Assembly (NCBI GenBank): GCA_045640565.1
Contig: JAZUFG010000026.1
Coordinates: forward strand, 1 to 17,908
Direction: 5' to 3'
Length of the DNA: 17,908 nt
From: RGIG3159 sp045640565
Lineage (GTDB): Bacteria; Bacillota; Clostridia; Oscillospirales; Oscillospiraceae
Part shown: positions 14,327 through 17,908 of the stretch, piece by piece
How positions within the stretch are numbered: the stretch's first letter is position 1
How the letters are laid out: the number at the start of each line of letters is the position of its first letter
The notes under the pieces: model-generated
Database searches by the model: none
Told to the model about the DNA's origin: nothing
The model's input: the letters and a program-made list of their open reading frames with translations, nothing else
Translations under genes and position numbers: made by a program

Positions 14327-14518
14327 TCAAAACCCGTCCATTTCATCTTCATCATCCAGGGCCATCATCATGTCCCGGAATTCTTCTTCGTCCTGCTCCT
14401 TCTTCGTTTTAGCCTGCCCCCGGAAGGGGGAGGAGCTTGATTTCCCGGAATTCTTTCCCGGCTTCCTCCCCAGAGAGAAGAGCAGGAAGCCAAGCCCGAG
14501 CAAAAGCAGAATTTCCAT
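14327..14518 (-). CDS. Small single-pass membrane protein with acidic tail
   Basis: The protein has 63 residues from ATG 14518, which follows GAAGAGG at good spacing; an ATG at 14533 would add MKRKN. Residues 1-16 (MEILLLLGLGFLLFSL) form a membrane anchor or signal-like segment. The rest is basic and Ser-rich, then strongly acidic (EQDEEEFRDMMMALDDEDE). It could be a membrane-anchored cytoplasmic tail protein. It lies about 35 bp after the neighbouring small gene in the same direction, so they probably form a two-gene unit. I recognise no family. Confidence 0.55.
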   Translation of the reverse strand: MEILLLLGLGFLLFSLGRKPGKNSGKSSSSPFRGQAKTKKEQDEEEFRDMMMALDDEDEMDGF

Positions 14519-14553
14519 GTTTTTCCTCTTCATCTTCAGTCAAAGGGCGCCTT

Positions 14554-14760
14554 TTATTCATCTTCGTCAAAGGCCCCGGCCTCTCCCAGCATAGCACCGA
14601 AAAGGGCAGCGTCTTCCAGAGAGGTGTGGCCCAATCCCAGGGCAATTCCGGTAGCCTTGGCTTTATCTACTTTGCCGTTTTCGTCCTTGCTGAATTCAAT
14701 AATGCGCTGCATTTCATAGGTCTTGGCAAAATCTTCCACCAGATCATCAAAGAATCCCAT
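14554..14760 (-). CDS. Small hypothetical protein, 68 residues
   Basis: The ATG at 14760 follows GAGGAGG, so translation is likely. The sequence MGFFDDLVEDFAKTYEMQRI is followed by a short basic linker and GIALGLGHTSLEDAALFGAM, ending in acidic residues. It appears to have two amphipathic helices, without a transmembrane segment or cysteines. I recognise no family. It lies upstream of the membrane ORF and downstream of the WYL regulator on the same strand, and could be part of that transcript. An AT-rich 120-bp gap separates it from the WYL gene. Confidence 0.55.
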   Translation of the reverse strand: MGFFDDLVEDFAKTYEMQRIIEFSKDENGKVDKAKATGIALGLGHTSLEDAALFGAMLGEAGAFDEDE

Positions 14761-14881
14761 GTTAACATATCCTCCTCAATCTTCGCCGGCTTTCTTCATC
14801 TTTTGATTTGCTTTCCTTGCAGAATGGCATTTCCAATATAATGAGAGGGTTGAAGCTGATTTTGAGTATATAAAAATTCTT

Positions 14882-15865
14882 TTACATTCCTCCTGATAGG
14901 GCTTGTTCAACCATCTCTTTGTATTTTTCTTTTACATCTTCGGGTGATTTGATTTTCACCAATCCGCCAAAGCCGAATACCCAACTAAAGAATACATGAT
15001 TAACTGCGACATTGGCCTCCAATTTGAAAGAGGTCATGTCATAAGCGTAGGTTTTGGCATCCGTTCCGAACTTATCTATTATGGCATCCATTACGCTGTT
15101 GTCACAGATGAGTTCCAGGTCCCTGCGTTCGCTGTTATACATATGGAGCATTCCGTTTATATATCCGGTTATGTCAAAATCCTCCGGCATAGATATAGCA
15201 TTCTCTTCAAGGATGTGCGGCACTTTTGCGATACGGTCTATCCTGAAGTTGCCAATAGCATTATGATTCTCACTAAAACCTACCATATAGTAATAGTCAC
15301 CGTTCCAAACGAGAGCATACGGAGAGAATTTATATGGAATGCCTTCGTGTTTTAGCCTTTTTTCTTTCCTCGCATCGTACTGAAAATACTGAAAAGAGAT
15401 TTTCTTTCCTTTATTGATGGCTTGATTAACCGCATCAATGATGAAATAGATCCCCTCGTTTTCTTGTTTAATGCGCCCTTCTGACCATAGGTTACGGTTT
15501 AAGGAAGGAACATTTGATGGCGTACTGAGGGTTATGATTTTCCCAATGAGATCATCGCTCTTTTTCTTTGTTATGAATTTGGATGACGCAACAGCATCGA
15601 CAAGGACCTTGAGTTCTGGAAGATTAAATGTTCTGGCATAGTCATTCAGGTAGTACTTTTTGGGTTTGGAATCAATAACTTCTATTTCCATTCCGGACTG
15701 GATCAAAAGATTTATGTCGGATGGAATAGTTGTTCGATGCGAAGATATGCCGTATTTTTCTTCAAGAAACCGTATGATATCTGCATTTGTAATAGGGTGA
15801 GCTTCATCCGTTTTTTGAAGCAGTTTTTCAATATATAAGAGTCTTAATTTGCTCTCATTATCCAT
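14882..15865 (-). CDS. WYL-domain transcriptional regulator
   Basis: The protein has 327 residues. The N-terminal 1-75 form a winged helix (NADIIRFLEEKYGISSHRTT, then a DINLLIQSG segment). Residues about 140-225 carry the WYL fold (WNGDYYYMVGF, then NFRIDRIAKV). The C-terminal region (FDITGYINGMLHMY onward, ending in EKYKEMVEQAL) is the usual WCX-like extension. WYL proteins are ligand-sensing regulators and often control defence loci, for example BrxR/CapW-type repressors. ATG 15865 follows AGAGGTG, which lies in the end of the upstream gene, 3 bp away, so the two are co-translated. As the last gene of the brxL operon it may control this locus. The ligand is unknown. Confidence 0.85.
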   Translation of the reverse strand: MDNESKLRLLYIEKLLQKTDEAHPITNADIIRFLEEKYGISSHRTTIPSDINLLIQSGMEIEVIDSKPKKYYLNDYARTFNLPELKVLVDAVASSKFITKKKSDDLIGKIITLSTPSNVPSLNRNLWSEGRIKQENEGIYFIIDAVNQAINKGKKISFQYFQYDARKEKRLKHEGIPYKFSPYALVWNGDYYYMVGFSENHNAIGNFRIDRIAKVPHILEENAISMPEDFDITGYINGMLHMYNSERRDLELICDNSVMDAIIDKFGTDAKTYAYDMTSFKLEANVAVNHVFFSWVFGFGGLVKIKSPEDVKEKYKEMVEQALSGGM

Positions 15866-15868
15866 GGC

Positions 15869-16183
15869 TTACACCTCTGCAAGGTACCTAACAGTCTTGC
15901 CGCTTTTTTGGGCATATTCAATTTCTGATTTCGTGCTGGATCCAATATAGCCACCCACATTGATAACGAAAATTTCGTCTGCCATATCAATTTTTCTCTT
16001 GTGCATATCGTCAAGCATTTCCTTTGTGCCTTCGGTCCAGACTTCGTTATCACCGGAATGACCAAATAAGCCAACGCTGATGACAATGTTACCTTCAAGA
16101 GTGAGTTTCTTCTGTACTTCCAGAAACTCGTTTTTGAATCTCGTGCTGCCGCATAGGGTGATTACTTTATATTTTCCAACCAT
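15869..16183 (-). CDS. Nucleoside 2-deoxyribosyltransferase/SLOG-like Rossmann protein
   Basis: The protein has 104 residues. It opens KVITLCGSTRFKNEF (6-20), then the helix-strand unit GNIVISVGLFG, then MLDDMHKRKIDMADEIFVIN and GGYIGSSTKSEIEYAQKSGK. This is the pattern of small nucleoside 2-deoxyribosyltransferase/DUF4406-like proteins. D68 in MADEI and E88 in STKSEIEYA are candidate active-site residues. Related Rossmann folds (SLOG, TIR-like) occur in nucleotide-signalling defence systems. A link to nucleotide metabolism or sensing with the neighbouring brxL is inference. It sits 9 bp after brxL and 3 bp before the WYL gene, clearly in one operon. The start has only a weak GAGAG site. Confidence 0.65.
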   Translation of the reverse strand: MVGKYKVITLCGSTRFKNEFLEVQKKLTLEGNIVISVGLFGHSGDNEVWTEGTKEMLDDMHKRKIDMADEIFVINVGGYIGSSTKSEIEYAQKSGKTVRYLAEV

Positions 16184-16192
16184 ATTAACTCT

Positions 16193-17737
16193 CTATTCTA
16201 CTCCAAGCGCCTTATAAACAGCATCTTCTGCGCTGTTGTAGAAGATGATATTGAAACTGCCAATCAAATCAGAGGGAACCGCACCGAGATCTGCAGCAGA
16301 TGTGATAGGCAGCAGAACTTTCTTTGCACAGCTGTCTAAACAAACTTGAAGGGAATTTGCCAGTTCATCAACTTTAAGCATTGTTCCGGCAATACTGATT
16401 TCACCAAGAACAGCCAAGCTGGAGATTGTCGGCTTGCTCAGAGCAATAGAACACAGGGCAATTAATGTTGGCAAGGCCAGTTTTTCGGTCATTCCAATGC
16501 CCTGCAGATCCTGATAGTTGATGATATAGTCTTTGCTTACAGTGCTGATGGATCCGCTGATTCTGTTCCCATTAGCTTTGAGATAGTTAAACGCGGTATT
16601 TGCGGCTTCCTTGCACTTCCCATCCGAACTGAGGCCGGTTCTCTCAAATTTACCACTGCCGGGAAGCACCTGGCTTTCCAAGCGGAAGACGCCAAGCATA
16701 CCGGACTTGCCTTGAGAAATTGTATAGATTTGGCCGGGATTGCAAATGCCTTCCGGAATCAATTTGCCGCCGCCCTGTTCAGGAACGGACACATAGTTCT
16801 CCTCAAAGCTTTCGTTATCTATGTAGGAGAAGTTCACATCGTAGAACTCCATGCCGCCGAGCTTTTTAAGCTGCTCTTTTACGCGGCGACGCATTTCAAG
16901 TGCAAAGCGGAGAATTTCTTCAAGCTGTTCTTTTGTGTATTCTCCATCCGGGTATAGCAGCTTGATGTACCCGCCAACCATCTTGCGGACAGCAATCGTA
17001 TCACGCTGATTGAGGTTTTTTCCGAGATTGAAATATTTGTCAAGAGCGTCACCGTATTGCTCTTTGCGGAGTTCACGGATAAACTCAGCCAGGTAATCCG
17101 TGATAAAACCGTAGTCATCGGTGAAATGCTCTGGGCGGAATTTCGGAATCTCCCAACCGGGGATATAACAGTGCATACGGTCAAGGAACGCTGTATCAGT
17201 ACCCATTTCAGGCGGGAAGGGATCAAATAAGCTGGATGTCTTCAAAAGGACATCTACACTCTGATTGATATTTCCCACAAAGACCATAGATGCCGATGCA
17301 GCCTTTTCTTCTTTGCCGCGAGCAAAAGAACCGGAAGCCATATAGTCTTTCATGATCTGGATGCCGTCTTTATCTTTGAAGTTGATGCCGGCAACCTCGT
17401 CAAATGCCACGCAGTCCCAAAGACCGACAAGCCCTACTGTTTTTCTGCCCATGTTATAGAACAGATTTGCAACGGTAGTCTGCCCACCGGAAACAAGGAT
17501 ACTGTTCGGAGAAATCTCTTTGTAGATATGGGATTTGCCCGTGCTGCGAGGTCCAAGCTCACAAAGGTTAAAATTATTCTCAACCAGTGGAATCATGCGG
17601 GCAAGCAGCAGCCATTTCTCGCGGTTTGTTAAAGCATCCGGCTCGTATCCGCAGGAACGGAGCATGACATCCATCCACTCTTCTTTCGTGAATGCCTTGC
17701 GTCCTTCTTTCAGCTCATTGATGTCAACATGAGGCAT
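16193..17737 (-). pseudogene. brxL: BREX system protein BrxL, N-terminally truncated
   Basis: The open frame of 514 residues from an internal Met matches BrxL from its AAA+ region to the usual C-terminus DAVYKALGVE. Full-length BrxL is about 680-700 residues, so the N-terminal domain of roughly 170 residues is missing. The visible part has Walker A GPRSTGKS (62-69, with Ser in the usually Gly position), ILVSGGQTTVANLFYNMG, Walker B D113-E114 in CVAFDEVAG, and sensor FVGNINQ, then a Lon-like C-terminal domain (VLGEISIAGTMLKVDEL). In known BrxL this is a DNA-binding AAA+ protein, and no Lon Ser/Lys dyad is evident here. Just upstream of ATG 17737 the frame keeps Ile-Gln, then runs into repeated TAG stops. 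No ribosome binding site precedes the Met. It may still be expressed as a shortened protein. Confidence 0.82.
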
Positions 17738-17908
17738 CTGAATATTCTAATTCTAATTCAGATTCTAATTCTGATTTAGAGAAGAATTCTAATTTAGAGA
17801 ACGATTCTAATTTGAATTTAGATTCAGATTTAGAGAAGGATTCTTCCCAAAAGAAAAGTAAAAAGAAAAGTCCGAGGACATTTTCTTTTCGTTTGCCCGA
17901 GGAGACGG
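17731..17908 (+). CDS. Partial ORF: polar low-complexity repeat then a basic, ribbon-helix-helix-like start
   Basis: On the + strand one frame is open to the right edge. It encodes Asn/Ser/Asp repeats (SNSNSDSNSDLEKNSN and similar) to about residue 42, then a Lys-rich stretch QKKSKKKS, then PRTFSFRLPEET. The last part resembles the beginning of ribbon-helix-helix DNA-binding proteins of plasmid or transposon mobilisation modules. No start codon or ribosome binding site precedes it; an in-frame stop lies at 17722-17724. So either the start is lost at the junction with brxL, or a TTG at about 17812 is used. The gene continues outside the window. Confidence in the coding nature is moderate, because the repeat is low-complexity and a contig-end artefact is possible. 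Confidence 0.4.
17740..17850. repeat. Low-complexity DNA repeat (GATTCTAAT / TTTAGAGAA units)
   Basis: Irregular repeats of GATTCTAAT and TTTAGAGAA-type words run for about 110 bp directly against the broken end of brxL. They encode the polar repeat of the ORF on the + strand. No inverted terminal repeat or target duplication is visible. Confidence 0.6.

Noticed and set aside
17740..17850. Low-complexity repeat as CRISPR or replication iterons
   Set aside because: Units are irregular and keep an open coding frame.

Overview
The window looks like an accessory (defence-type) island from a Gram-positive gut-type anaerobe of the Clostridia (Bacillota). Pointers are the strong GGAGG/GAGGTG ribosome binding sites, a well-supported TTG start, TTGACA/TATAAT promoters, moderate GC, and proteins of Lachnospiraceae/Oscillospiraceae type. 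No rRNA, tRNA or housekeeping marker fixes the genus. The sequence is a patchwork of complete, truncated and collapsed genes.

Left part (1-3640, leading strand mostly +). A Z1-type helicase fragment on the minus strand enters from the left edge and is cut off near 632, where it meets the 3' remnant of an IS5/IS1182-type insertion sequence. Next is a compact two-gene unit: a HipA-like Ser/Thr kinase overlapping a protein with a DUF2442-like middle and an excisionase-type HTH. Its promoter lies in two perfect 18-bp direct repeats, and a strong terminator closes the unit. This is a probable toxin-antitoxin pair with an unusual partner. A second unit follows: an HTH regulator with an operator palindrome inside its promoter, and immediately downstream a 79-bp scar that appears to be the two ends of an otherwise deleted AbiEii-like nucleotidyltransferase toxin gene.

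Middle (3640-13140, + strand). A regulatory stretch with a perfect 20-bp palindrome and two tiny ORFs leads into the main feature, a five-gene DNA-processing cluster. (1) A zinc-ribbon protein whose C-terminal DnaQ/DEDDh-type exonuclease fold has lost the visible catalytic residues. (2) A UvrD/PcrA-like SF1A helicase. (3) SbcD. (4) SbcC. (5) A Cas4/RecB-like PD-(D/E)XK nuclease with an Fe-S-type cysteine cluster, fused to a DUF2779 RNase H-fold domain. Genes 1-2 and 3-4 are tightly coupled. A bidirectional terminator separates the cluster from the convergent genes. I propose that the five act together on DNA ends, in defence or specialised repair: a helicase to open DNA, Mre11/Rad50-type end cutting, a second nuclease, and a catalytically dead exonuclease as an adaptor. 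The grouping is seen; the function is inference.

Right part (13139-17908, - strand). A Fic protein starts at TTG. Its promoter is abutted by four tandem 12-bp repeats. Upstream are two small ORFs, one encoding a single-pass membrane protein. Beyond them is an operon of brxL (BREX AAA+/Lon-like protein), a 104-residue nucleoside-deoxyribosyltransferase/SLOG-like protein, and a WYL-domain regulator. The brxL gene has lost its N-terminal domain at a sharp junction near 17747, after which a low-complexity Asn/Ser/Asp/Leu/Glu coding repeat runs off the right edge on the + strand. No other BREX gene is visible, so this is a BREX remnant or a rearranged locus.
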